Origin: Desulfovibrio aminophilus DSM 12254
GTDB taxonomy: Bacteria; Desulfobacterota; Desulfovibrionia; Desulfovibrionales; Desulfovibrionaceae
Direction: 5' to 3'
Length of the DNA stretch: 64,000 bases
Assembly: GCF_000422565.1 (NCBI RefSeq)
Contig: NZ_AUMA01000009.1
Span: 124,001 to 188,000 of the forward strand
Shown: one piece after another, positions 27,026 to 35,787 of the stretch
Position numbering within the stretch: the stretch's first letter is position 1
Layout of the letters: every line of letters starts with the position of its first letter
Made by a program: the position numbers and the translations under genes
The notes under the pieces: model-generated
Seen by the model: the letters and a program-made list of their open reading frames with translations, nothing else
Database searches by the model: none
Told to the model about the DNA's origin: nothing

Positions 27026-27053
27026 AAATTACCGGGTTTGATTATTGAATCAA
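27026..27053 (-). promoter_or_regulatory. Malic enzyme promoter overlapped by an inverted repeat
   Basis: On the minus strand TTGATT, 16 bp, TAATTT, with a start near 27019 and a leader of about 20 nt. The -35 is one arm of a perfect inverted repeat (27038-27053, TTGATT-ATTG-AATCAA). This is the right place for a repressor or activator. The 6-bp gap between the TTGAT/ATCAA cores is 2 bp longer than an FNR site. Confidence 0.5.
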
Positions 27054-27063
27054 CCGGGCCGGG

Positions 27064-28176
27064 TCAAGGAGAAAAGCGGCCGTTCCCGGCCGTCCGGCGC
27101 GGCAGCACGAGCCGCACCAGGCAGCCGCCACGGGGCCCGGGGCCCAGGCTGATTCCCCCGCCGTGCTCGTGGGCGATGCGCTGGGCCGCGGTCAGGCCCA
27201 TGCCCACGGACAGGGGCCGGGTGCTGTAGAAGGGATCGAAGACATAGGGCAGATGCTCCTCGGCCACGCCCGGGCCGTCGTCCAGCAGCGACAACTCCCA
27301 GAGATCCTCGAACGGCTCCAGGGACAGGCGCAGCCTGCACGGGCCGTCGGCGGCCTCCAGGCTGTTGCGCAGGAGCGCCGCCAGGGCCCGGCGCAGCAGG
27401 TCCGCGTCGGCGGCCACGGTTCCGCCGTCCCCGGCGATGTCCAGGGAATGCCCGTCCGCGCGGACCAACCCGGCCAAGGCCAGGTCCAGGGCCTCGCGGG
27501 CCAGCGGGGCCAGGGCGCAGGGCGCGACCTCGCCCAGACGGATGGCCGCGAAGGAGGACACGGCCTCGACCACGGCCTCCAGCCGCCGGGCGCTGTCCAG
27601 GATGGGCCGCACCAGCTCGGTCTCGGGCGCGGCCTCGGGCAGGCGGCGCAGGAGCAGGTCGCTGAAGCCGCCCACGGTCATGAGCGGGTTGCGGATCTGG
27701 TGGGCCACGGCCATGGAGAGCTTCTGCAGGCCTTGGGCGCGGTGACGCTGGAGCAGACGGTTCTCCTCCAGCATGGCCTTCTCGCGCTCGTGCAGGGCGA
27801 TGATGTCGCTCATGTCCGCGATCTGCACGGTGATGCCGAAGAGCTTGCCGAAGTCCACCAGAAGCGAACGTGAAAGCGAGAGACGCAAAGTCCCGCCGTC
27901 GGGGTGGAGATAGTCGAAGTCCGTGGGCGGCAGTTCCCGGGGCCGGTTCAGGGGACCGGCGGCCTCCAGGTATTCCCCGAGATCCTCGTTGAGCCCGAGC
28001 CTCAGGAAGAAGGCGTCCCAGGTGGTCCGGGCCAGATCCGCATGGGACAAACCCAGGAGCCGGGGCAGGGCCGCGTTCACGGCATAAGCCCGGCCCGCGT
28101 CGTTGAAGAGGATGACGCCGGTCTGGAAGCTGTCCAGCAGCCCCTGGAAATAGGACGAACGGATGAAGGCCAGCAT
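27064..28176 (-). CDS. PAS-domain sensor histidine kinase (orphan)
   Basis: 370 aa from the ATG at 28176; an ATG at 28212 would add 12 residues but has no ribosome site. No membrane segment. An N-terminal PAS domain (about 5-130, SFQTGVILFNDAGRAYAVN) is followed by a coiled-coil linker, the phosphoacceptor MAVAHQIRNPLMTVGG, and a HATPase domain (N-box LLRNSLEAADG, G1 LDDGPGV, G2 MGLTAAQRI). No response regulator lies nearby, so its partner is elsewhere. Signal is presumably cytoplasmic. Confidence 0.85.
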   Translation of the reverse strand: MLAFIRSSYFQGLLDSFQTGVILFNDAGRAYAVNAALPRLLGLSHADLARTTWDAFFLRLGLNEDLGEYLEAAGPLNRPRELPPTDFDYLHPDGGTLRLSLSRSLLVDFGKLFGITVQIADMSDIIALHEREKAMLEENRLLQRHRAQGLQKLSMAVAHQIRNPLMTVGGFSDLLLRRLPEAAPETELVRPILDSARRLEAVVEAVSSFAAIRLGEVAPCALAPLAREALDLALAGLVRADGHSLDIAGDGGTVAADADLLRRALAALLRNSLEAADGPCRLRLSLEPFEDLWELSLLDDGPGVAEEHLPYVFDPFYSTRPLSVGMGLTAAQRIAHEHGGGISLGPGPRGGCLVRLVLPRRTAGNGRFSP

Positions 28177-28290
28177 GAAGCCCCCCCGGAAGCGGACGGG
28201 TTCTCCCTGCATCAGGCGTAGCCGGAGCCGGGGTCCGCGTCAAGGCGCGGCCGGCGTCCCGGGGACGCGGGCTTTCCGGCCTCGCGCCCG

Positions 28291-28938
28291 TCAGCCCTTG
28301 CGCACGCGCACGTTGATCCCGTAGGTTTCCTTCATCTCCTGGCGCATGGCCTCGTAGTCGCCCTCGCCGCGCGTGCGGAGGACCACGTAGCGCTGGCCCG
28401 GCCCGGCCTTCTCGTTCGTGGACATGATGCTCTGGAGCCGATAGCCGTGCTTGCGCAGCACGTCGGCGGCCTCCTTGATGGAGCCGGGCCTGTCGTCCAG
28501 GGCCAAGCTCACCCGCGAACCGCCCCGCCGCGCGCCGGTGATCTCCACCAGGACGCGGTACATGTCGCGGTCGGAGATGATGCCCACCAGCTTGCCGCCG
28601 TCCACCACGGGCAGGCAGCCGATGCGCTGGTCGAAGAGCATCATGGCCGCCTCCTCCACGGGCACGTCCGGGCCGATGGTCACGGCCGGACGGCGCATGA
28701 CCTGGCGCACCGCGGTCTTGGCCAGGAGATAGTTCAGCTCGTAGATATCCAGGGAGGTGCCCTTGGAGGGGGCGTATTCCTTGATGTCGCGGTCGGAGAG
28801 CACGCCCACGACCAAGCCGTTCTCGACCACGGGCAGGTGGCGGATGTTCTTCTCCTTGAGCAGCAGCACGGCGTCGTTGATGGGGTCGTCCGGCCCGACG
28901 GTGTGCACGTAGGTCGTCATCCAGTCCTTGACCAGCAT
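28291..28938 (-). CDS. Tandem CBS-domain protein with C-terminal ACT-like domain
   Basis: 215 aa. Two CBS domains (about 1-62 and 75-135; MTTYVHTVGPDDPINDAVLL and MRRPAVTIGPDVPVEEAAMM) are followed by an ACT-like regulatory domain (145-215, RVSLALDDRPGSIKEAADVL). This AcuB-like layout usually binds adenine nucleotides plus an amino acid. It lies 19 bp after livF and on the same strand, so it may be the last gene of the liv operon and sense energy state or branched-chain amino acids. Confidence 0.85.
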   Translation of the reverse strand: MLVKDWMTTYVHTVGPDDPINDAVLLLKEKNIRHLPVVENGLVVGVLSDRDIKEYAPSKGTSLDIYELNYLLAKTAVRQVMRRPAVTIGPDVPVEEAAMMLFDQRIGCLPVVDGGKLVGIISDRDMYRVLVEITGARRGGSRVSLALDDRPGSIKEAADVLRKHGYRLQSIMSTNEKAGPGQRYVVLRTRGEGDYEAMRQEMKETYGINVRVRKG

Positions 28939-28957
28939 GAATCTTCCTCCTGCTTTA

Positions 28958-29654
<697 letters not shown>

Positions 29655-29662
<8 letters not shown>

Positions 29663-30377
29663 CTTCAGCCTCCCCGAGGTAAGCCTCGACCACGAGAGGG
29701 TTGGCGCTGATCTCGGCCGGGGTCCCCTCGGCGATCTTCTGGCCGTAGTTGAGCACGACGATGCGGTCGGAGATGGACATGATCACCTTCATGTGGTGCT
29801 CGATGATCATGATGGTGACGCCCTTCTTCTTGATGCCCTTGATGATCTCGATGGAGACGTCCAACTCGGCCGGGTTCAGGCCCGCGAAGGATTCGTCCAG
29901 GAGAATGAACTCCGGCTCCGTGGCCAGGGCGCGGGCGATCTCCAGGCGCTTGCGCTTGCCCAGAGGCAGGCCCTTGGAGATCACGTCCCGGTCCTCCATG
30001 AGCCCGGTGAACTCAAGGACCTCCAGCGCCCGCCGCTCGGCCCCGGCCTTGGTCCTGGAGCGCAGGAAGGCCGAGGCGATGACGTTGTCCAGCACGCTCA
30101 TGCGCTGGAGCGGCTTGACCACCTGAAAGGTGCGCGCCACGCCGAGGCGGCAGATCTGGTGCGGTTTGAGCCCGGAGACCGTGCGGTCCTTGAAGCGGAC
30201 CTCGCCCCGTGAGGGTTTGTAGAAGCCGTTGACCACGTTGAAGAGCGTGGTCTTGCCCGCGCCGTTCGGTCCGATGAGCGCCAGTATCTCGCCCCGCTCC
30301 ACGGAAAAGGAGATGTTGGAGAGGGCGGCCAGGCCGCCGAAGAACATCGAGACCTTGTCCACCGTGAGGAGTGCCAT
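29655..30377 (-). CDS. livG: Branched-chain amino acid ABC transporter ATPase LivG
   Basis: 240 aa. Walker A GPNGAGKTT, the family-typical RTFQVVKPLQRMSVLDNV, and Walker B FILLDESFAGLNP. The signature sequence LPLGKRKRLEIARA deviates from the usual LSYGQQRRLEIARA, but similar variants occur in LivG. TGATG overlap with livM. Confidence 0.94.
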
Positions 30378-31315
30378 CAGACCGCCGCTCCTTTCTTCTT
30401 GAAGAGTCGGGCGAGCGTCTGACGGTCGCCCACCAGGCCGTTGGGCAGGTAGATGATGATGACGATGAGCAGCACGCCGAAGAGGGTCTGGTAGGCCGTG
30501 CCCACGTAGGGCAGGGAACGGATGACCTCGGCCAGCAGGACCATGATCACCGCGCCCACCACCGGGCCCCAGTAGGTGGCCACGCCGCCGACCATGACCA
30601 CCATGATGGTCAGGATCGAGATGTCCCCCAGCGAGAAGACCACCTGTGGGTCGATGTAGCCCATGTAGTTCATGTAGAACGCGCCGGAGAAGCCGGTGAT
30701 GACCGCGCTCACGGTGAGCGCGATGGTCTTGTACAGGGTGGCGTTGATGCCCAGGCTCTCGGCCGCGTCCTGGTCCTCGCGGATGGCCACGAAGTAGTAG
30801 CCCCATCGGCTCTCGGCCAGGAGCTTGACCACCCAAAAGGTCAGCGCGGCCACGGCCAGAATCACGTAGTAGTAGCCGGTCTTCTCCACCCAGGTGCGCT
30901 GGATCATGATCCCCAGGTTGCCCTGGGTCAGATCGGTGAGGTTCTCGGCCGTGATGCGCATGATCTCGCCCAGGGCCAGGGTGGCCAAGACGAAGTAGGG
31001 TCCGCGCAGCCGGAGCACGATCAGGCCCATGACCAGGGCGGTCGCGGCCACGAACGGGATGGATAGCGGGAAGCCGTACCAGGCCGAGATGTTCAAGTGA
31101 AAGCTGGCCAGGCCCGCGCAGTACGCGCCCAGGCCGAAGAAGGCCGCGTGGCCGAAGGAGACCTGGCCGGTGTAGCCGCCGAGCAGGTTCCAGGCCATGC
31201 CCGAGACGGACCACATGATGACCAGGATGAGCAGATGCATGACGTAGCTGGACAGGCCCAGGAGGGGCAGAACGGCCATGGCCGCGAGCACGATGAGGGG
31301 GGCGAAACGTTTCAT
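30377..31315 (-). CDS. livM: Branched-chain amino acid ABC transporter permease LivM
   Basis: 312 aa with about 8-9 membrane segments. The LivM motif GYTGQVSFGHAAFFGLGAY and the EAA-like AIREDQDAAESLGINATLYK loop are clear. It overlaps livH by 4 bp and livG by 1 bp. Confidence 0.95.
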   Translation of the reverse strand: MKRFAPLIVLAAMAVLPLLGLSSYVMHLLILVIMWSVSGMAWNLLGGYTGQVSFGHAAFFGLGAYCAGLASFHLNISAWYGFPLSIPFVAATALVMGLIVLRLRGPYFVLATLALGEIMRITAENLTDLTQGNLGIMIQRTWVEKTGYYYVILAVAALTFWVVKLLAESRWGYYFVAIREDQDAAESLGINATLYKTIALTVSAVITGFSGAFYMNYMGYIDPQVVFSLGDISILTIMVVMVGGVATYWGPVVGAVIMVLLAEVIRSLPYVGTAYQTLFGVLLIVIIIYLPNGLVGDRQTLARLFKKKGAAV

Positions 31316-32238
31316 TTCGTCACCGCCTTGCGCTTGAGCAGCGAGGCCACGCCTCCGGGCAGGAAGACCAGGGCGGCCACGAAGATGGCGAAGCGGCCCA
31401 CCGGGGCCCAGCCCATGCCCACGTAGGTGGCGGTCATGGACTCGAAGATCCCCAGGATGAGCCCTCCCAGGATCGCGCCCATGGTCGACCCCAGGCCGCC
31501 CAGAATGGTGATGACGAAGGCGATGAGCGTGAACTGCGACCCCAGCGACGGGAAGAGGTAGTAGATCGGGATGAACAGGCAGCCCGCCGCTCCCACCAGG
31601 GCCGAGCCCAGGCCGAAGGTGATGACCCGCATGAGGCCCACGTTCACGCCCATGAGCGCGGCGGCGTCGCGGTCCTGGGCCGTGGCCCGGATGGACTTGC
31701 CCGTGTCGGTCTTGGCCAGGAAGAACCAGAGCGCCGTGGTGATGCCCACGGCCAGGAGGAAGGACACGGTCCAGGGATAGGAGAGCGAGAGCTCGAAGGG
31801 CGCGTCCTTCCAGTAGTCGGACAGGTACCAGGCGTCGGTGGCGTAATCCACCGGCGTGGACTTGTAGTCCGAGGTGAAGAAGATGGTCGCCAGGTTCTGG
31901 AGAACCATGCCGATGCCCACGGTCAGGATGACCTGGTTGTGGGGCAGGATGGACTCCACCCGCAGCACGGGATTGATGAGCGTCTTCTGCAGGAACATGC
32001 CCAGCAGGAACAGCAGCGGCGGGGCGATGAGCAGGGAGACGTACGGGTCGATGTGGAACAGCGTGAACAGCCAGTAGGCCACGTACATGGCCACCATCAT
32101 GAGCTGGCCGTGCGTCAGGTTGATGATCTTCATGACGCCGAGGATGAGCGTCATGCCCAAGCCGATAAGCGCATAGAGTCCTCCCAGCAGCACGCCCGAT
32201 ATGAGCGTCTGCAGGAAGACCTCAAGCTGTACCCACAT
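31312..32238 (-). CDS. livH: Branched-chain amino acid ABC transporter permease LivH
   Basis: 308 aa with about 8 membrane segments. GVLLGGLYALIGLGMTLILG at the start and the RATAQDRDAAALMGVNVG coupling loop are typical of LivH. It starts 39 bp after the binding-protein gene. Confidence 0.95.
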   Translation of the reverse strand: MWVQLEVFLQTLISGVLLGGLYALIGLGMTLILGVMKIINLTHGQLMMVAMYVAYWLFTLFHIDPYVSLLIAPPLLFLLGMFLQKTLINPVLRVESILPHNQVILTVGIGMVLQNLATIFFTSDYKSTPVDYATDAWYLSDYWKDAPFELSLSYPWTVSFLLAVGITTALWFFLAKTDTGKSIRATAQDRDAAALMGVNVGLMRVITFGLGSALVGAAGCLFIPIYYLFPSLGSQFTLIAFVITILGGLGSTMGAILGGLILGIFESMTATYVGMGWAPVGRFAIFVAALVFLPGGVASLLKRKAVTK

Positions 32239-32277
32239 CGACCCGTCTCCCTTTTGTGCTGTCGGTTCCCGGAGCTG

Positions 32278-33465
32278 TTACTTGCGGTCGCGCCATTTCG
32301 GAATGGGGAACACGTACTTGGCTCCGGCATACTTCTCGGGCCAGATGGTCTGGTGCTTGCCGTCGATGACCTGGAGCACCAGGGTCTCCATGAAGTTCTG
32401 GTTCTGATAGCCGTCCTTGTCCTGGAACTTGGCCGGACCGAAGGCGGTCATCATGTCCGTGGCCTTGAGGGCGTCACGGATGTCGTCCTGCTTCATGGAC
32501 TTGGACCGGGAGAGGGCGTCGGCGACGACGTACAGGGAAGAGTACGCCAGGGCCCCGTGATAGGAAGGCTCGGCGCCGTACTTGGACTTGTATTTCTCGA
32601 AGTATTCCTTGGCCCCGGGGAAGGGCACCTGGGGCGACCAGAGGGTGGCCGTGACCACGTACTCGGCGGCGTCCTTGGCGTTGCCCACGAACTCGGGGAT
32701 GGCGAAACCCGCCGCGCCGCCCGCGAAGAGTCCGGCGTCGATGCGCAGTTCCTTGATCTGGCGCATGAGCAAGGCTGCGTCCATGACGTAGGAGACCATG
32801 TAGATCACGTCCGGCCGGGCGGCCTTGACCTTGGACAGGATGGGCTTGAAGTCCACCGCGCCCTTCTCGTACTTCTCCTTGAGCAGCACCTTCATGCCCG
32901 CCTTCTCGGCGCTCTTGGCCATCTCCTCGGCGCCGGAGGTGCCGAAGTCGGAGCTTTCATAGAGGATGGCGATGCTCTTGGGCTTGACCACGTCGGCCAT
33001 GAAGCTCAGCAGGCCCGAGGCGTAGTAGGCGTTGCTCGGGTTGAGGCGGAAGACGTACTTGTAGTTCTGCTGGGTGATCTCGTCGGCGGCGCTGGCGACG
33101 ACCAGATAGGGAGTCTTGCGCTCCTCGGCCACGGCGGCCACGGCCTTGGCGCAGGCCGAGGTGTACTCCGCGAAGACCACGGGCTGCTTGTCCACGTCGA
33201 TGAGCTTCTCGACGATGGAGCGGGAGATCTCGGGTTTGCCCTGGGAGTCCTCGAAATTGAGCACCAGCTTGTCGCCCTTGACGCCGCCCTTGGCGTTGAT
33301 CTCCTCCTGGGCGATTTCATAGGACTTCTTGATGATCTCCCCGAACTTCGCCTGGGCTCCGGTGAGCGGCAGGGGCACGCCGAGGACGATGTCCTTGGCC
33401 TGGACCTGTCCGGCCCACGCGAGCGTCAGGAGAAGGGCCAAGAAAAGCGCGACAGTCCTCCTCAT
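32278..33465 (-). CDS. livK: Branched-chain amino acid ABC transporter substrate-binding protein
   Basis: 395 aa. A signal peptide (1-23, ending GQVQA) precedes a type I periplasmic-binding fold (Peripla_BP_6): IVLGVPLPLTGAQAKFGEII, AEEINAKGG-type segment, and SACAKAVAAVAEERKTPYLV. First gene of livKHMGF. The ATG at 33465 gives the signal peptide directly and has a GAGG site; an upstream in-frame start is less likely. The ligand need not be Leu/Ile/Val. Confidence 0.92.
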   Translation of the reverse strand: MRRTVALFLALLLTLAWAGQVQAKDIVLGVPLPLTGAQAKFGEIIKKSYEIAQEEINAKGGVKGDKLVLNFEDSQGKPEISRSIVEKLIDVDKQPVVFAEYTSACAKAVAAVAEERKTPYLVVASAADEITQQNYKYVFRLNPSNAYYASGLLSFMADVVKPKSIAILYESSDFGTSGAEEMAKSAEKAGMKVLLKEKYEKGAVDFKPILSKVKAARPDVIYMVSYVMDAALLMRQIKELRIDAGLFAGGAAGFAIPEFVGNAKDAAEYVVTATLWSPQVPFPGAKEYFEKYKSKYGAEPSYHGALAYSSLYVVADALSRSKSMKQDDIRDALKATDMMTAFGPAKFQDKDGYQNQNFMETLVLQVIDGKHQTIWPEKYAGAKYVFPIPKWRDRK

Positions 33466-33521
33466 GTGCAAACCTCGCAATGGTAAAAAGGTGTTAGGAA
33501 AAAGCGGAATGAGTGGATATC

Positions 33522-33551
33522 GGCATATCTCAATCCGGCATCTTCAGTAAA
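33522..33551 (-). promoter_or_regulatory. Possible liv operon promoter
   Basis: On the minus strand TTTACT, 18 bp, TATGCC, with a leader of about 50 nt. A short GATAT-CGGC-ATATC inverted repeat (33516-33529) overlaps the -10 and could be an operator. Confidence 0.35.
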
Positions 33552-33586
33552 GGGGGTCCGGCCGTTTTTTTGATTTCTCGATCACC

Positions 33587-33615
33587 TTGCAGCACGCGCC
33601 GCCTTGCGATACCCC
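33587..33615 (+). promoter_or_regulatory. Promoter of the TrmJ gene, probably leaderless
   Basis: TTGCAG, 17 bp, TACCCC. The -10 begins 12 bp before the ATG at 33622, so the predicted start of transcription is the A of the ATG. No ribosome site precedes the gene. Confidence 0.4.
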
Positions 33616-33621
33616 TTGCCC

Positions 33622-34386
33622 ATGCTCGACGGATTGCGCCTCGTCCTGGTCCACACCCGCTTCCCCGAAAACATCGGCTCCGCGGCACGGGCCTGCCTGA
33701 ACATGGGCTGCCGGGATCTGGTCCTGGTGGCTCCCGAGCGCCTGGACCTGGAGCGGGCCCTGCCCCTGGCCACGGTCCACGCCAAGGACATTCTCACCTC
33801 GGCCCGCGTGGTCGACGACCTGCCCGAGGCCCTGGCCGACTGCGCCGCGGCCTACGGCACCACGGCCCGCCTCGGCGGCTGGCGACAGGCCGTGTCCACG
33901 CCCCGGACCCTGGCGGCCCAGCTGGCTCCCCGCCTGGAGAGCGGCGAACGCCTGGCCCTGGTCTTCGGGCCGGAGGACCAAGGTCTGACCAACGAGGAGA
34001 CCATGATCCTCGACGGGCTCTGCTCCATTCCCACTGCCGTCGAGGGCACGTCCCTGAATCTGGCCCAGGCGGTCATGGTCCTGCTCTACGAGTGCTTCGA
34101 GGCCCGCAGGCGGGCCTCCCAGCCCGCATCCCCGGCCCACTCGCGCCACGGCCTGGACCACCAGGAGCGCGAAGCCCTGGCCGCCGCCCTGCGCGAGGCC
34201 CTGCTGGCCATCGGCTACCTCAAGGAGCAGAACACGGACTACTGGCTCCTGCCCGTGCGTCGCACCCTCTCGCGCCTGGATCCCACTCGGGCCGAATTCA
34301 ACATGCTCATGGGCGTCTGCCGACAGATCCTCTGGCTCGCGGGGAAAACCGGCAAGCCGATACGGGACACGCGGGAGACGTTATAA
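33622..34386 (+). CDS. trmJ: TrmJ-like RNA 2'-O-methyltransferase (SPOUT family)
   Basis: 254 aa. VLVHTRFPENIGSAARACLN opens the family, and the knotted SAM site is formed by LALVFGPEDQGLTNEE and EGTSLNLAQAVMVLLYE. TrmJ methylates the ribose of position 32 in tRNA. I place the start at ATG 33622; a TTG at 33604 is possible but lies inside the promoter spacer. Single gene, divergent from liv. Confidence 0.88.
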   Translation: MLDGLRLVLVHTRFPENIGSAARACLNMGCRDLVLVAPERLDLERALPLATVHAKDILTSARVVDDLPEALADCAAAYGTTARLGGWRQAVSTPRTLAAQLAPRLESGERLALVFGPEDQGLTNEETMILDGLCSIPTAVEGTSLNLAQAVMVLLYECFEARRRASQPASPAHSRHGLDHQEREALAAALREALLAIGYLKEQNTDYWLLPVRRTLSRLDPTRAEFNMLMGVCRQILWLAGKTGKPIRDTRETL

Positions 34387-34461
34387 TCGTCCCGCCTTTT
34401 CGATATTCCGGCCCGGGAGAACCTTGATTTCCGCTCGTTAAATTGGCAGAAACGGCCCAGA

Positions 34462-34487
34462 CTCCGGCGAAAAGGGTTTTCCCGGAG
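34462..34487 (+). other. Stable hairpin in the leader of the binding protein-GGDEF-EAL operon
   Basis: CTCCGG (34462-34467) and CCGGAG (34482-34487) enclose a second stem GAAAA/TTTTC, with one bulged base. It sits 19 bp before the ATG at 34507, and the GGGAGGGG ribosome site lies just outside it. It could be the 3' end of the TrmJ transcript or a leader structure; no T-run follows. Confidence 0.5.
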
Positions 34488-34506
34488 ACGCCAAGGGAGG
34501 GGAGCC

Positions 34507-35787
34507 ATGCTTCAAGGGAAGAGCCGCCCGGCGACGGTCCTCCGTCCGATCCTGGCCGCGGCCGTCCTTGCGGCGTGTCTCCTCGCGCTCCTCGCCCCCG
34601 CCTCGGCCGCCCAGCCGGAATCCGCCCCCCCGCTGGTGTTCGGCATGTCGGCTCCCTTCCGGGGCTCCAATCGGGGCCTGGGAATCGAATTCTACCGCGG
34701 GGCCACGGCCTACCTCTCGCACATCAACGCCCAGGGCGGCGTGAACGGCCGGCGCATCGAGATCCTCCCCCTGGACGACGGCTACGACCCGGAACGGGCC
34801 GTACGCAACACCATCACCCTGGTGCGCGAGCATCAGGTCTTCGCCCTCTTCTCATACGTGGGCACGCCCACGGCCACCCGCGTCCTGCCCCTGCTCAAGC
34901 GCTTCGAGGCCGATGACGTCCTCCTGCTCTTCCCTCTCACCGGAGCCCACAACCTCCGCGAACCTCCCTATGGCCGCTTCGTCTACAACCTGCGCGAATC
35001 TTACAGGACCGAGGCCCAGGGGCTGGTTGACCACCTCGTGGCCGTGGGCCGCACCCGGGTGGCCGTGTTCTATCAGGAGGACGCCTACGGCCGCAGCGGC
35101 TGGGACGGCGTGCGCCGGGCCCTCAAGGGCTATGGCCTGAGCATGGCGGGCGAGGCCTCCTACCGGCGCGGGGCCGAAGATCAGGGAGAGTTCGAGGGGC
35201 AGGTCCGGCTCATCCTCCAGGCCCGGCCCCAGGCGGTGATCACCGTGGGCACCTACGGGGCCTGCGCGGCCTTCATCCGCCAAGCCCGCGACGCGGGCCT
35301 GGACGCGCCCATCGCCGGGGTCTCCTTCGCCGACGCCGACAACATGCTGAAGATCCTTCAGGACGATTCGGCGCGCGCGGGCCGCGACTACACCCGCGAT
35401 CTCATCTTCGCCCAGGTGGTGCCGAGCTACGAGGATCTGACGCTGCCCGCCGTGGGCCTCTACCGCAGGCTCATGGACAGCCGGGCCCAGATGCCGCCCG
35501 ACGGGCTGGCCGAGGCATACACTCCCAACCGTTTCAGCTTCGTGAGCTTCGAGGGCTTCCTGAACGCCATGCTCCTGGCGGAGGCCGTGCGCCGCATGCC
35601 GCCCGAACCCAGGCGCTCGGACCTGGCCTCCGCGCTGGAAAGCATCTGGGACTTCGACCTGGGCATCGGTGAGCCGGTGAGCTTCGGCCGGAACCGCCGA
35701 CAGGGGCTCTCCAGGGTCTACTTCGTCACCGTCCGCGACGGGCTCCTGGTGCCCATCCGGGACTGGAACGCGTGGTGGCTGCGATGA
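34507..35787 (+). CDS. Periplasmic type I binding protein (Peripla_BP_6), no transporter partner
   Basis: 426 aa. A signal peptide (1-35, ending ASAA) precedes a LivJ/AmiC-type binding fold: PLVFGMSAPFRGSNRGLGIE, GGVNGRRIEILPLDDGYDPE, and VAVFYQEDAYGRSGWDGV. It is not part of the liv operon and has no ABC permease or ATPase nearby. Instead its TGA overlaps the ATG of a membrane GGDEF-EAL protein (ATGA). The most likely role is as the ligand-sensing half of a signalling pair. Ligand unknown. Confidence 0.87.
   Translation: MLQGKSRPATVLRPILAAAVLAACLLALLAPASAAQPESAPPLVFGMSAPFRGSNRGLGIEFYRGATAYLSHINAQGGVNGRRIEILPLDDGYDPERAVRNTITLVREHQVFALFSYVGTPTATRVLPLLKRFEADDVLLLFPLTGAHNLREPPYGRFVYNLRESYRTEAQGLVDHLVAVGRTRVAVFYQEDAYGRSGWDGVRRALKGYGLSMAGEASYRRGAEDQGEFEGQVRLILQARPQAVITVGTYGACAAFIRQARDAGLDAPIAGVSFADADNMLKILQDDSARAGRDYTRDLIFAQVVPSYEDLTLPAVGLYRRLMDSRAQMPPDGLAEAYTPNRFSFVSFEGFLNAMLLAEAVRRMPPEPRRSDLASALESIWDFDLGIGEPVSFGRNRRQGLSRVYFVTVRDGLLVPIRDWNAWWLR

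Noticed and set aside
27038-27053. FNR box
   Set aside because: TTGAT and ATCAA are separated by 6 bp; FNR sites need 4. Kept only as an unassigned inverted repeat.
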